From Azospirillum melinis (GTDB lineage Bacteria > Pseudomonadota > Alphaproteobacteria > Azospirillales > Azospirillaceae): a stretch of 64,000 bases of DNA. The DNA lies in NCBI RefSeq assembly GCF_013340935.1, contig NZ_WHOS01000003.1, positions 1 through 64,000 of the forward strand, written 5' to 3'. Below are positions 54,842-63,787 of the stretch, in pieces. The notes beneath the pieces were generated by a model. It saw only the letters and a list, made by a program, of their open reading frames with translations, ran no database searches and was not told where the DNA came from. A program made the position numbers and the translations under genes. Position 1 is the first letter of the stretch. Every line of letters begins with the position of its first letter.

Positions 54842-55393
54842 ATGACTGACGACGACGCCATCCCCGGACCCGACATGAGCCCGCCCGACATCGACGACCG
54901 CGCCATCGCCGCGCATGTGCCGCGGCTCCGGCGCTATGCCACCGCTTTGGTGGGCAACCGGCCGGACGCCGACGATCTGGTGCAGGACTGCGTGGAGAAG
55001 GCGCTGGCCAACCGCCATGCGCTGCGGGACCCGTCGAAGCTCGGCGGCTGGCTGATGACCATCCTGCACAACCTGCACATCTCCAGCCAGCGCGGCCGGC
55101 GACGGCGCGGGGCGGAGGTGCCGGTGGAGGATCTGGCCGACGATCTGGCGCTGAGCGCCCCGCCGGCCGACCGCGGGGCGGTGCGCGACTTCGTCCGCGC
55201 CTTCGCCCAGCTGACCGACGAACACCGCACCATCCTGCTGCTGACGGGAATGGAGGGGCTGTCCTACCGCGAGGTGGCGGAGGTCTTGGAGTTGCCGATC
55301 GGGACGGTGATGTCGCGGCTGGCCCGGGCGCGCGAAAAATTGAGGGTCCTGCTGGACGGTGGAACCCAGCAGGTCGTCAGGAGGATCAAGTGA
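54842..55393 (+). CDS. ECF-family RNA polymerase sigma factor
   Basis: The 183-residue protein has a sigma region 2 (RRYATALVGNRPDADDLVQD, then CVEKAL, then GWLMTILHNLHIS) and region 4 (LTDEHRTILLLTGMEGLSYR, then EVAEVLELPIGTVMSRLARA), typical of extracytoplasmic function sigma factors. The stop overlaps the anti-sigma ATG (TGATG). A GGAAT (54816-54820) and CGTC (54838-54841) pair with 17-base spacing matches ECF promoter consensus and runs into the ATG; autoregulation with a start at ATG 54875 is one reading. Nothing in the sequence tells the signal. Confidence 0.93.
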   Translation: MTDDDAIPGPDMSPPDIDDRAIAAHVPRLRRYATALVGNRPDADDLVQDCVEKALANRHALRDPSKLGGWLMTILHNLHISSQRGRRRRGAEVPVEDLADDLALSAPPADRGAVRDFVRAFAQLTDEHRTILLLTGMEGLSYREVAEVLELPIGTVMSRLARAREKLRVLLDGGTQQVVRRIK

Positions 55394-56193
55394 TGAGCGG
55401 CATCAGCAATCCCGTGACCGAAGCCGAGCTGCATGCCTGGCTGGACGGCGAATTGCCGGAGGAACGGCTGGCCGCTGTCGAACGCCACCTCGCCGACAAT
55501 CCGGAGGTCGCCCAGCGCTTCGAACGCTACCGTGCCCAGCGCTCCCTATTGGGGCAGAGCTTCGGTCCGCTGATCGACCAGCCTTTGCCCGACCGCCTGA
55601 CCCCGCCCTTTACCGCCCGCGACCATTCCGAAAAGCCGCTCCCTTCCCGTGGCCGTGCTGTCTGGTGGGGAACGGCGATTGCCGCCTCCCTTCTGGTGTT
55701 CGTCGCCGGCGGGGCCAGCGGCTGGCTGATGCGCGACCGCATTGGCATGCGGGCCGAACCACCGACTGCCGCCTTCATCGCCGATGCGGTCGCCGCCCAC
55801 CGCGTCTTCTCCGTCGAGGTCCGCCATCCGGTCGAGATCGGCGTCGATGAGGAAGCGCATCTGGTCAACTGGCTGTCCAAGCGGTTGGGCAAGAATATGC
55901 GTTGCCCAAAAGTCACACGAGGAGGTTACCAACTGATCGGCGGCCGGCTTTTGGCCGATTCTGCTGGACCTGTTGCAATGTACATGTACGAGGATGCGGC
56001 TGGGCGTCGCATCACGTTGTATATTCGCCCCTCTCCCAACACCTCCGGTTCAGCGTTCCGGTTCGCCCAGGATGGTGGCGTCCGCGCTTTGTATTGGCAG
56101 GACAATGGGTTGGCGCTGGCCGTCGCCGGAGAGGCCGATCGGGATACCCTGTCCGGCGTCGCCGAGGAGGTCTATGGCGCGTTGAATTCGTGA
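55393..56193 (+). CDS. Transmembrane anti-sigma factor
   Basis: The 266-residue protein starts with an anti-sigma-type helical domain (TEAELHAWLDGELPEERLAAVERHLADNP shortened as AELHAWLDGELPEERL), lacks the HxxxCxxC zinc motif at the usual place, has one membrane helix (VWWGTAIAASLLVFVAGGAS, about residue 92-112) and a periplasmic sensor domain (about 130-266). It follows the ECF sigma by an overlapping TGATG, so they are translated together, and should hold that sigma inactive until an envelope signal. The sensor domain resembles no sensor I know. Confidence 0.9.
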   Translation: MSGISNPVTEAELHAWLDGELPEERLAAVERHLADNPEVAQRFERYRAQRSLLGQSFGPLIDQPLPDRLTPPFTARDHSEKPLPSRGRAVWWGTAIAASLLVFVAGGASGWLMRDRIGMRAEPPTAAFIADAVAAHRVFSVEVRHPVEIGVDEEAHLVNWLSKRLGKNMRCPKVTRGGYQLIGGRLLADSAGPVAMYMYEDAAGRRITLYIRPSPNTSGSAFRFAQDGGVRALYWQDNGLALAVAGEADRDTLSGVAEEVYGALNS

Positions 56194-56367
56194 GTCTACC
56201 CACGGACTTATCAACAGGAATGTTGCCGCGCCCCCCTATCGTCCGCTGCCGTCATCTGGTAGCTTCCTCACCGGCTGGCACAAAATGTTGCGGCTTATGG
56301 AAAACGGCACTAGACCGTGACCTGTTTGCCACAGCATAACCGGACACCGGATCGGGAGTACTCGGGG

Positions 56368-56736
56368 ATGAGTTGGACGGACGAGCGGATACAACAGCTC
56401 AAGGATCTCTGGTCCCAGGGTTTGAGCGCGAGCGAGATCGCCGACATTCTGGGAGACATCACCCGCAACGCGGTCATCGGCAAGGCTCATCGCCTGGGAT
56501 TGTCGGGCCGGCCGTCGCCAATCAAGAAGAAGCCGACCCGCGGCGCCACCATCCTCGCTCTGACGGAGCGGATGTGCAAATGGCCGGTCGGCGACCCCAA
56601 GCACCAGGATTTCCATTTCTGTGGCAAGACCGCCCTGGCGGGCATGCCCTATTGCGCGGAGCACGCCGCCTTGGCCTATCAGCCGGCGTCGGGCAGCAAG
56701 AAGCGTGAGGAAGACCGCAACGTCGGCGCCGCCTGA
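56368..56736 (+). CDS. gcrA: GcrA cell cycle regulator
   Basis: GcrA is an alphaproteobacterial transcription factor that activates genes of the replication and division phase, partly reading CcrM methylation at GANTC. The 122-residue product has the GcrA N-terminal helix-turn-helix (SWTDERIQQLKDLWSQGLSA, then SEIADILG, then NAVIGKAHRLGLSGR) and the sigma-70-interacting C-terminal part (CKWPVGDP, HFCGKTALAGMPYCAEHAALAY). It is shorter than the Caulobacter protein, with a short linker. A GANTC site (GAGTC at 56192-56196) lies 175 bases upstream. Ends at a strong terminator. Confidence 0.94.
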   Translation: MSWTDERIQQLKDLWSQGLSASEIADILGDITRNAVIGKAHRLGLSGRPSPIKKKPTRGATILALTERMCKWPVGDPKHQDFHFCGKTALAGMPYCAEHAALAYQPASGSKKREEDRNVGAA

Positions 56737-56750
56737 CAGCTCGGCAAGAT

Positions 56751-56801
56751 ACCCAACAAAAAAGCCCGCTCTCGGGGGAGAGACGGGCTTTTTTGTTGGG
56801 T
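56751..56801. terminator. Strong bidirectional terminator between gcrA and nfeD
   Basis: acccaacaaaaaagcccg pairs with cgggcttttttgttgggt around a GC loop (arms about 56751-56768 and 56784-56801). The A-run on one side and T-run on the other make it a complete Rho-independent terminator for gcrA and equally for the convergent minus-strand operon ending at 56838. Confidence 0.95.
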
Positions 56802-56837
56802 GATTTGTAGGGCCGACTGGTTGCGCGGGGAGAAGCC

Positions 56838-57281
56838 CTATCGGCCCTCCACCGCATCGCGCAGCATCAGAACCATCCCCTTATGGCCGGCGACCAGCAT
56901 CGCCGCCCCGGCCGGCCGATCCGGTCCCTCGACCGACCACAGCGTGTCGCCGACGAACACTCGGCCCTGTCCGTTGACGATCGGCTCGCTCAGTGTCACC
57001 GCACGGCCGACCAGCTGACCGGCGCGGTCGTTGATCCGGGCGGCATCGCTTTCCGACGACGCATTGCGGCGGCGCGCATGGATCATCGCGACGGCAACGG
57101 CAGCCCCGGCGGCGATTGTGAAGAATCCGGCCTCGTTGACCAGCCCCCAGTCATGCCAGAGCGCGGTGACCAACCCGGTCAGCATCGCCGCGCCGCCGAA
57201 CCAGATCAGGAACAGGCCGGGGATCACCAGCTCGGCCGCGATCAGCACGGCACCCAACGCTCCCCAAAGCAGAGGCGACAT
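56838..57281 (-). CDS. NfeD family membrane protein
   Basis: This 147-residue short NfeD protein has two or three membrane helices (LLWGALGAVLIAAELVIPG, LFLIWFGGAAMLTGLVTALW, FFTIAAGAAVAVAMIHARR) and a C-terminal OB-type domain (INDRAGQLVGRAVTLSEPIV, GRVFVGDTLWSVEG). NfeD proteins associate with stomatin-type proteins, and the gene follows qmcA by 3 bases, so a joint membrane complex is expected. They may organise membrane microdomains or support membrane protein quality control. ATG at 57281. Confidence 0.92.
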   Translation of the reverse strand: MSPLLWGALGAVLIAAELVIPGLFLIWFGGAAMLTGLVTALWHDWGLVNEAGFFTIAAGAAVAVAMIHARRRNASSESDAARINDRAGQLVGRAVTLSEPIVNGQGRVFVGDTLWSVEGPDRPAGAAMLVAGHKGMVLMLRDAVEGR

Positions 57282-57284
57282 CCG

Positions 57285-58241
57285 TCACTCCCCATCCGCA
57301 GCGGGTGCGGTCGGCGGCACCGACCAGGGATTGCGCTTGGCGGCGGCGGAAGGCTCCGGCGGTCTCGGTGGGGTCGCGTCGCGCAGCAGCTCGCCCAGAC
57401 CCGAGAGGGCACCCGCCACACCGGCCAGTTCCACCGGCAGGATCATCGTCTTCTGGTTGGGAGAGGCGGCAAAGGCCTTCAGCGCCTCCATGTATTTCTG
57501 ACCGAGGAAGTAGCCCAGCGCCTGGTTCGAACCCTGCGCCACCGCTTCCGACACCAGCCGCGTCGCCTTGGCTTCGGCCTCCGCCAGCCGTTCGCGTGCC
57601 TCCGCCTCCAGCTTGGCGGCTTCCAGCTTGCCCTGGGCGATCCGGATCTGGCTTTCCTTCTCGGCGTCCGCCTCCAGAATCTGGGCGCGGCGAAGGCGTT
57701 CGGCCTTCAACTGCCGGCCCATCGCCTGAACGATGTCGTCGGGCGGGGTGATGTCGCGCAACTCGATGCGGGTCACCCGCACACCCCAGGAGGCGGTCGC
57801 CTCATCCACCGCACGCAGCAGGTTGGCATTGATCGCCTCGCGCTGGCTCAGCAGCTCGTCGAGGTCCATTGAGCCCATCACCGTCCGGGTGGTGGTCATC
57901 GCCAGCGTCTGGATCGCCCGCTGCAGGTCGTTGACCTCGTAGGTCGCCTTCATCGGGTCCAGCACCTGGAAGTACAGCACCCCGTCTGCCGTCACCGCGG
58001 CATTGTCCTTGGTGATGACGCTCTGCGACGGCACGTCCACCACGGTCTCCCGCATGTCCACCTTGGCCCGGATCGAGCTGATGACCGGGAAGATCACATT
58101 GAAACCGGGGTGCAGAGTCTCCTGATAGCGACCCAGCCGCTCGACGATGAAGTTGAAGCCCTGAGGGACCGTGCGGACGCTCGTGATCGCCAGAATGACG
58201 ACCAGCACGAACGCCGCAATGACCAGAATGCCGAGTTCCAT
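57285..58241 (-). CDS. qmcA: SPFH domain / stomatin-like protein QmcA
   Basis: The 318-residue protein has an N-terminal membrane anchor (LGILVIAAFVLVVILAITSV), an SPFH/stomatin domain (VPQGFNFIVERLGRYQETL, HPGFNVIFPV, VLYFQVLDP, then TLAMTTTRTVMGSMDLDE) and an Ala/Glu-rich coiled coil (about 185-240, LEADAEKESQIRIAQGKLEA). Such proteins multimerise on the membrane and modulate proteases or channels. ATG 58241 has AGGAG 8 bases upstream; nfeD follows 3 bases after its stop. It is a conserved two-gene operon. Confidence 0.95.
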   Translation of the reverse strand: MELGILVIAAFVLVVILAITSVRTVPQGFNFIVERLGRYQETLHPGFNVIFPVISSIRAKVDMRETVVDVPSQSVITKDNAAVTADGVLYFQVLDPMKATYEVNDLQRAIQTLAMTTTRTVMGSMDLDELLSQREAINANLLRAVDEATASWGVRVTRIELRDITPPDDIVQAMGRQLKAERLRRAQILEADAEKESQIRIAQGKLEAAKLEAEARERLAEAEAKATRLVSEAVAQGSNQALGYFLGQKYMEALKAFAASPNQKTMILPVELAGVAGALSGLGELLRDATPPRPPEPSAAAKRNPWSVPPTAPAADGE

Positions 58242-58347
58242 CAATCGCCGCTCCTGACATGGACGGGCGCCGTCGCAGACGCCTTCACCCCTATCATGAG
58301 CCAATTCGGAGAGGGTGCAAATGCCGCCCCCGTCGCAACAGCGTGCC

Positions 58348-58728
58348 TCAATAATCCTGAGTGTCGTGCTTCAGCCGGACCAACTCGCCGTTCAACAGCG
58401 ACAGCATCAGCTGCACCACCATTTCATGGACGATCACGGTGTGGTGGTTGCCGGTCTCCTGCATCGCCTTGCGCAGCGATTCCCGCACCGCGGGCACGCC
58501 GGTTACATCGATCAGCACATCCAGACCATCGCCCAGTTCCGCCAGATCGTGGAAGTTGGTGGTGGTGTTCACGCCCCGCTGTTCGGCAAGGCGCATGCCC
58601 GGCGCCTCCGGATCGAGATCCGCCACGCCCAGCAGTTCGACGAAGGGAGCGGCCAGCAGCTTGCGCAGCAGCGGCGTTCCGGTCTCGCCGGCACCGATGA
58701 CGGCGACGCGGAACAGATCGTTGGACAT
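58348..58728 (-). CDS. Short Rossmann-fold NAD(P)-binding protein
   Basis: The 126-residue protein has one Rossmann unit: FRVAVIGAGETGTPLLRKLL (GxGxxG), then VELLGVADLDPEAPGMRLAE, with the acidic residue after beta 2 favouring NAD, then ALVD-type strands (DVLIDVTGVPAVRESLRKA) and HHTVIVHEMVVQLM. It corresponds to the N-terminal half of oxidoreductases such as Gfo/Idh, homoserine or aldehyde dehydrogenases, but the catalytic half is absent, so it may act only as a sensor or partner. It sits between the icd terminator and qmcA, with a GAACGAACC start region. Confidence 0.7.
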   Translation of the reverse strand: MSNDLFRVAVIGAGETGTPLLRKLLAAPFVELLGVADLDPEAPGMRLAEQRGVNTTTNFHDLAELGDGLDVLIDVTGVPAVRESLRKAMQETGNHHTVIVHEMVVQLMLSLLNGELVRLKHDTQDY

Positions 58729-58755
58729 CGGGTTCGTTCCTTTTCAAATTCGGAC

Positions 58756-58786
58756 AAAAAAAAGCGGGGAGCCAAAACTCCCCGCT
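58756..58786 (-). terminator. Rho-independent terminator of icd
   Basis: Read on the minus strand, agcggggag (58778-58786 reversed) pairs with ctccccgct (58763-58771 reversed) around a six-base loop, followed by eight T residues (the aaaaaaaa at 58756-58763 on the plus strand). It lies 88 bases after the icd stop and separates icd from the Rossmann gene. Confidence 0.92.
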
Positions 58787-58873
58787 CGAACCCTAGCCGA
58801 GCCGCGGTCCGGTTTGACCCGGACGCGGCGTCGCACCCTGTGAAGAAAGCGCCGGCTGAAGACGACGCCGGCC

Positions 58874-60097
58874 TTACGACCAGGCGGCCATCTTCTTTTC
58901 CAGGTTGTCCGACAGCTTGTCCAGGAACTGCTTCGTGGTCAGCCACGGCTGCTGCGGGCCGATCAGGATGGCGAGATCCTTGGTCATGAAGCCGGACTCG
59001 ACGGTCTCGACGCAGACGCGCTCCAGCGTCTGGGCGAACTTGATCACGTCCGGGGTGTCGTCGAACTTGCCGCGATAGGCCAGGCCCTGGGTCCAGGCAT
59101 AGATCGAGGCGATCGGGTTGGTCGAGGTTTCCTTGCCCTTCTGGTGCTCGCGGTAGTGGCGGGTCACCGTGCCGTGGGCAGCCTCGGCCTCGACGGTCTT
59201 GCCGTCCGGCGTGACCAGGACCGAGGTCATCAGGCCCAGCGAGCCGAAGCCCTGCGCCACGACGTCCGACTCCACGTCGCCGTCGTAGTTCTTACAGGCC
59301 CACACGAAACCGCCTTCCCACTTCAGGGCCGAAGCGACCATGTCGTCGATCAGGCGGTGCTCGTAGACCAGGCCCTTGGCCTTGAACTGGTCGGCATAGG
59401 TCTCGTCGAAGACCTTCTGGAAGATGTCCTTGAAGCGGCCATCATAGGCCTTCAGGATGGTGTTCTTCGTCGACAGGTAGACCGAGTAGCCGCGCTCCAG
59501 GCCGTACATGAAGCTGGAGTGGGCGAAGCCTTCGATCGAATCGTCGAGGTTGTACATGCCCATCGCCACGCCGGCGCTGGGGTAGTCGAACACCTCATGC
59601 TCGATCTGCTGGCTGCCGTCGGCCGCTTCCCACTTGATCGTCATCTTGCCCGGGCCGGGGACGACGAAGTCGGTGGCCTTGTACTGGTCGCCGAAGGCGT
59701 GACGGCCGATGATGATCGGCTTGGTCCAGCCCGGGACGTAGCGCGGAACGTTCGAGCAGACGATCGGCTCGCGGAAGACGGTGCCGCCCAGGATGTTGCG
59801 GATGGTGCCGTTCGGCGACTTCCACATCTTCTTGAGGTTGAACTCCGTCACCCGCGCTTCGTCCGGGGTGATGGTCGCGCACTTGACGCCGACGCCATAT
59901 TGCTTGATGGCGTTCGCGGACTCGACGGTGACCTTGTCGTCGGTCTTGTCGCGGTTCTCGATGCCGAGGTCGTAATACTTCAGGTCGATGTCGAGGTAGG
60001 GCAGGATCAGCTTGTCTTTGATGAACTGCCAGATGATGCGCGTCATCTCGTCGCCGTCGAGTTCGACGACCGGATTGGCTACCTTGATCTTGGTCAT
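58874..60097 (-). CDS. icd: NADP-dependent isocitrate dehydrogenase
   Basis: The 407-residue enzyme oxidises isocitrate to 2-oxoglutarate in the TCA cycle. It belongs to the eukaryote-like homodimeric subfamily common in Alphaproteobacteria: [20 protein letters not shown], then [34 protein letters not shown], and [19 protein letters not shown]. The [20 protein letters not shown] stretch carries cofactor residues of the NADP form. ATG 60097 starts the standard [18 protein letters not shown]. It is a separate gene from the Thermus-type IDH at 53354. A strong terminator ends it. Confidence 0.96.
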   Translation of the reverse strand: MTKIKVANPVVELDGDEMTRIIWQFIKDKLILPYLDIDLKYYDLGIENRDKTDDKVTVESANAIKQYGVGVKCATITPDEARVTEFNLKKMWKSPNGTIRNILGGTVFREPIVCSNVPRYVPGWTKPIIIGRHAFGDQYKATDFVVPGPGKMTIKWEAADGSQQIEHEVFDYPSAGVAMGMYNLDDSIEGFAHSSFMYGLERGYSVYLSTKNTILKAYDGRFKDIFQKVFDETYADQFKAKGLVYEHRLIDDMVASALKWEGGFVWACKNYDGDVESDVVAQGFGSLGLMTSVLVTPDGKTVEAEAAHGTVTRHYREHQKGKETSTNPIASIYAWTQGLAYRGKFDDTPDVIKFAQTLERVCVETVESGFMTKDLAILIGPQQPWLTTKQFLDKLSDNLEKKMAAWS

Positions 60098-60422
60098 GGG
60101 TGCGAGATCTCCCCGAACGGGTAAGGGCGTTGTCATTCCTTGGGAGCCGGGCGCGTCGTCCAGCGGGCGCTTGTTGCCGGGGAGCATGCCGCATGGGTGG
60201 CTCCCCGGTACCCCGGGCGGAAATCAATCGCGGTTATATAGCATCGCCCCGTGACGGAAAGGAAGGCGCGGCGGTGGCTCAGGCGTCGATGTCGCACGAT
60301 TCCGCTTGCAACACGGCCCTGCGCCCGGCCATGATGGTCAATTGGTATTACCGGTTGGCCGTATTGTGGCCCTTTGACGGTGGAATGCCGCATTGGGACC
60401 CCAAATCCGGCGCCTGGAACGG
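60098..60422. promoter_or_regulatory. Intergenic region with possible icd promoter
   Basis: This 325-base spacer lies upstream of icd and downstream of cfa. On the minus strand a TATATA (60235-60240) in context GATGCTATATAACC provides a TGn-extended -10 about 140 bases before the icd ATG. No convincing -35 or operator was seen. A terminator for cfa was not obvious in the cfa end region either. Confidence 0.4.
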
Positions 60423-61691
60423 TCAGGCCGCCGACTCCGGCGTGCGTGAGGGCCGCCGTTCCACCGGATCGCCGGCCGCCATGCCGGCAAGGTCGCGTTC
60501 CGCATTCAGCATGTAGTCGCGGGTCAAGGGCACCGCTCCCAGCGAGCGTGCAACCTGGACCTGGAACACCATGTGCCCCTGCAGCCGGAAGGCCAGTTCG
60601 GCACCGGCCAGATAGAATTCCCACATGCGGCAAAACCGCTCGTCGTACAGGGCCTTGGCCTCCTCCCAGCGGTCGAGGAAGCGGGCACGCCAGTGACGCA
60701 GCGTTTCGGCGTAATGCAGGCGCAACACCTCCAAGTCGGTGGCGAACAGGCCGGACCGTTCGATGACCGGCAGCACCTCCGACAGGGCAGGGGAATAGCC
60801 GCCGGGGAAGATGTATTTGCGGATCCAGGGGTTGGTGCTCGCCGGCCCGTCGAGCCGGCCGATGGAGTGGATCAGGGCCACGCCCTCGTCGTTCAGCATC
60901 TCGCGTACCGCCGCGAAGTAATCGCGGTAATGCGGCACGCCGACATGCTCGAACATGCCGACCGAGACGATGCGGTCGAAGGCCCCCCGGTGGGCGGCGG
61001 CGAATTCGCGATAGTCGCGCAGCTCGAAGGTGACCCGGTCGGCCAGCCCCGCCTCCTCCGCCCGCTGGCGGGCGACCGCCAGCTGTTCGGACGAGAGGGT
61101 GATGCCGGTCACCCGTGCCCCGGTGTGCCGCGCCAGATAGAGCGCCATGCCGCCCCAGCCACAGCCGATGTCGAGCACCCGCATGCCCGGCACGATCAGC
61201 AGCTTGGCTGCGATGTGCCGCTTCTTGGCCTCCTGTGCCTCGTCCAGCGATATCCCCGGCTCGGGGAAATAGGCGCAGGAATACTGCATGTCCCGGTCGA
61301 GGAAAAGTTGATAGAACTGGCGTGACAGGTTGTAGTGGTGTTCCACATTCTGCCGTGACCGCTGCATCGGGTTGTATTGCTGTACGTGGCGCAGCAATGG
61401 CGACAGCGATTCCAACGCCCGGCCCAGCGCACCCTGAACCTCGGCGCCGCTCATCAGCATCGCCAGCAGGTCGTAGATGGTGCCGCCCTCAATCGAAAAG
61501 CGGCCGTCCATATAGGCTTCGCCAAAACGCAGGCGGGGATTGATCAGCAGATCGCGCTCGACCTTGCGGTCATGGAGGCGAAGGGTCAGATGTGGAGGGC
61601 CGGAGCCGATCCGGTGATGCTTTCCATAGGCCGTAACGAGATTGAGGGTTCCGTCGCCCTTGGCGGCGGCAAGCAGGCGAACCAGCAGCAT
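60423..61691 (-). CDS. cfa: Cyclopropane-fatty-acyl-phospholipid synthase
   Basis: Cfa transfers a methylene from S-adenosylmethionine to unsaturated acyl chains of membrane phospholipids. The 422-residue protein has the family's N-terminal domain (LHDRKVERDLLINPRLRFGE), the SAM motif VLDIGCGWGGMALYLARH near residue 171, FEHVGVPHYRDYFAAVRE (conserved EHVG), and the C-terminal WIRKYIFPGGYSPALSEV segment. NVEHHYNLSRQFYQLFLDRD is another hallmark. Membrane-stress induction is usual in the family. ATG 61691 is well placed with no alternative in the domain. Confidence 0.95.
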   Translation of the reverse strand: MLLVRLLAAAKGDGTLNLVTAYGKHHRIGSGPPHLTLRLHDRKVERDLLINPRLRFGEAYMDGRFSIEGGTIYDLLAMLMSGAEVQGALGRALESLSPLLRHVQQYNPMQRSRQNVEHHYNLSRQFYQLFLDRDMQYSCAYFPEPGISLDEAQEAKKRHIAAKLLIVPGMRVLDIGCGWGGMALYLARHTGARVTGITLSSEQLAVARQRAEEAGLADRVTFELRDYREFAAAHRGAFDRIVSVGMFEHVGVPHYRDYFAAVREMLNDEGVALIHSIGRLDGPASTNPWIRKYIFPGGYSPALSEVLPVIERSGLFATDLEVLRLHYAETLRHWRARFLDRWEEAKALYDERFCRMWEFYLAGAELAFRLQGHMVFQVQVARSLGAVPLTRDYMLNAERDLAGMAAGDPVERRPSRTPESAA

Positions 61692-61840
61692 GCCGAACTC
61701 CTTCCGCGGTGCCGTCCAAGCATCGCGCGCAAGGCGGGGTGCGACAATTCGTCAATCGGTCAGAACTGCTACCCAATTGGGCATTGCTGCCCTATGCGCA
61801 GAGTTATGTGCGGCGACGCCCGGCAGGGCCCTGAATGCGG

Positions 61841-61873
61841 AAAACCGCCCGGCCCCGGGTGGGGCGGGCGGTT
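61841..61873 (-). terminator. Rho-independent terminator-like hairpin after rplI
   Basis: aaccgcccg pairs with cgggcggtt around a 13-base GC-rich loop (arms about 61842-61851 and 61864-61873). On the minus strand the stem ends in TTTT, 73 bases after the rplI stop. It closes the rpsF-rpsR-DUF2232-rplI operon and keeps it apart from cfa. Confidence 0.75.
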
Positions 61874-61945
61874 GCCGGACGAGCGGTGCGACGGTGCGGC
61901 GAGAACCCCGAAGGCGTCTTCAGGGCTGCCGCCTCAGAAGGGCTA

Positions 61946-62509
61946 TCAGCCCTCCTCTTCCTCGGTCGCGGTCTCTTCGACGAAGGTCTCTTCCTCGTCT
62001 TCGTCGTCGCGCAGGTCGGCGGCGGTGATCATGCCACCGCGCTGGGCCTGCAGTTCGGCCTCTTCAGCCGAACGGGCGACGTTGACCGTGACCGTGATCG
62101 ACACTTCCGGGTGCAGGACGACGCGCAGCTTGAACAGACCCAGGGTCTTGATCGGGGTGTCGATCTGGACCTGCTTGCGGTCGGTCTTGTAGCCGGCGGC
62201 GGTCAGCGCGTCGGAGACGTCGCGGGTGGTCACGGAGCCGTACAGGACGCCGGTCTCGGCGGCCTGACGGATCACGACGACCGTCACATTGTCCATCTTG
62301 GTCGCGACATGCTCGGCGTCCTTGCGGCGCTCGAGGTTCACGGCCTCAAGGTGGGCCTTCTGCTTCTCGAAGACAGCCAGATTCGCCTTGGTGGCGCGCA
62401 TGGCCTTCCGCTGCGGCAGCAGATAGTTGCGGGCGAAGCCGGGACGCACATTGACGACCTGGCCCATCTGGCCGAGCTTCTCGACCCGCTCCAGCAGAAT
62501 AACTTCCAT
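61946..62509 (-). CDS. rplI: 50S ribosomal protein L9
   Basis: L9 binds 23S rRNA and extends out of the large subunit. The 187-residue protein has the N-terminal globular L9 motif ([30 protein letters not shown] in parts: [15 protein letters not shown]), a long connecting helix ([19 protein letters not shown]) and the C-terminal domain ([14 protein letters not shown]). An acidic extension of about 20 residues, mostly Glu and Asp, follows and is not part of the E. coli protein. ATG 62509 shares one base with the DUF2232 stop, so translation is coupled. Confidence 0.97.
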   Translation of the reverse strand: MEVILLERVEKLGQMGQVVNVRPGFARNYLLPQRKAMRATKANLAVFEKQKAHLEAVNLERRKDAEHVATKMDNVTVVVIRQAAETGVLYGSVTTRDVSDALTAAGYKTDRKQVQIDTPIKTLGLFKLRVVLHPEVSITVTVNVARSAEEAELQAQRGGMITAADLRDDEDEEETFVEETATEEEEG

Positions 62510-63492
62510 CACTCGTCCTCCTGACCGGGGGCCGCGGGGGAAAACCGGCGGCGCAGCCCGATCCATTGCTCGATCATGCCCAGGCCGACCAAAAGCAGGA
62601 TCGGCCACCCGAAGAGAAACAGCATCATGTAGAAGCCAACCAGGATCAGCGTTCGCGCCGATTTGCTGCTGGCAAACACATGAACCACCGAAAGCCCGGC
62701 GAAGGCGAACGGGATTGCCAGGATCAGGGCCAGATTGACCGCCAGGAACCCGACGGTTCCCGGTACGGCCGATGCCGCCGCGACCGACACCGCGAACAGC
62801 GGCGCCAACCAGCTCGGCAGCTCCAGCTCGGCCAGACGCATGGCAGGGCGCCGGTTGCGGCCGAACCGCATCAGCGCCCCCTGCGCCAGCACCGCGTTGA
62901 CGATCGTCATGACAAGCCATGAGACCGCAACCAGTCCCGGCAGGACGGCCGCCACCCAGAATGCCTCGGGATCCGGGGCCGGCTGGCCCTGCGAGCGGAA
63001 CGCCGGCTCGACAACTCGGGCCAGGGTTTGCCGCATCAGCCCTTCCAACCCACCGGGCTGGTCGAGCGTCAGGATCACCGCGGCGAGCAGCGCCGCCACG
63101 CCCATCCCGGTCAGGCCCATCAGGACCCGGCCGGGCGGATACCATTCAAGGGAACCATCCTCCCGCGAGCGGGCCAGCAGCGACTGCCGAACCACCAGGA
63201 TCGCCGGGGCAGCCCCGGTCACCAGGTAGGACAGCGCCACCAGCATGCTGCCGGAGGTGCCCAGCAGCACCGCGGCGGCGCCGGCCAGACCGGCCAGTGC
63301 CACCACTGGAGCCCCCAGCCACAGTCCCGTCAGGAACAGGGGCAGGGGGGCCAGATAGCCCAGGATCAGCGCGCCCATCCCACCGAACGTAACCGACAGG
63401 TAGAAGAACGCGCTCGCCAGACCGCCGCCGACGGCGACCACCAGCGGAACGGCCGGACCCAAGGCCATGGAAACCCCTTGAAGAACCTTCAC
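62509..63492 (-). CDS. DUF2232 family membrane protein
   Basis: This 327-residue, polytopic inner membrane protein (about eight helices) matches DUF2232, a group related to YybS-type proteins and possible energy-coupling or permease-like components of unknown substrate. It begins with [18 protein letters not shown], has the middle [18 protein letters not shown] and ends near [12 protein letters not shown]. In Rhodospirillales it is regularly placed between rpsR and rplI. It starts 25 bases after rpsR and overlaps rplI at the stop. Confidence 0.88.
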   Translation of the reverse strand: MKVLQGVSMALGPAVPLVVAVGGGLASAFFYLSVTFGGMGALILGYLAPLPLFLTGLWLGAPVVALAGLAGAAAVLLGTSGSMLVALSYLVTGAAPAILVVRQSLLARSREDGSLEWYPPGRVLMGLTGMGVAALLAAVILTLDQPGGLEGLMRQTLARVVEPAFRSQGQPAPDPEAFWVAAVLPGLVAVSWLVMTIVNAVLAQGALMRFGRNRRPAMRLAELELPSWLAPLFAVSVAAASAVPGTVGFLAVNLALILAIPFAFAGLSVVHVFASSKSARTLILVGFYMMLFLFGWPILLLVGLGMIEQWIGLRRRFSPAAPGQEDE

Positions 63493-63517
63493 CGAAACAG
63501 TTCGGCCGTTGCCGGGC

Positions 63518-63787
63518 TTACTTCACCACGTAGGGGAGAAGGGCCAGGAAACGGGCGCGCTTGATGGCGCGGGCCAGTTCGCGCTGCTTCTTCGTCGAGA
63601 CCGCGGTGATGCGGCTCGGGACGATCTTCCCGCGCTCGGAGATGAAGCGGGACAGCAGCTTGACGTCCTTGTAGTCGATCGCCGGAGCGTTCGCGCCCGA
63701 GAACGGGCAGGTCTTGCGGCGACGGAAGAACGGGCGGCGAGCGCCGCCGGTGCGGGCCGGAGCGCCCGTGGTCTGCTTGTCGGACAT
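63518..63787 (-). CDS. rpsR: 30S ribosomal protein S18
   Basis: S18 binds 16S rRNA together with S6. The 89-residue protein has the family sequence [24 protein letters not shown] and [20 protein letters not shown], then [18 protein letters not shown]-like ending ([20 protein letters not shown]) and the conserved terminal LLPYV. The N-terminal 12 residues are a short polar extension. The stop of rpsF abuts its ATG, as usual for rpsF-rpsR pairs. Confidence 0.98.
   Translation of the reverse strand: MSDKQTTGAPARTGGARRPFFRRRKTCPFSGANAPAIDYKDVKLLSRFISERGKIVPSRITAVSTKKQRELARAIKRARFLALLPYVVK

Noticed and set aside
51077-55225. Long minus-strand frame opposite the multicopper oxidase, IDH and sigma genes
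   Set aside because: Antisense shadow of three well-supported genes; no family signatures.
60100-60422. Small open frames between icd and cfa
   Set aside because: Neither shows conserved motifs or start signals; treated as promoter sequence.
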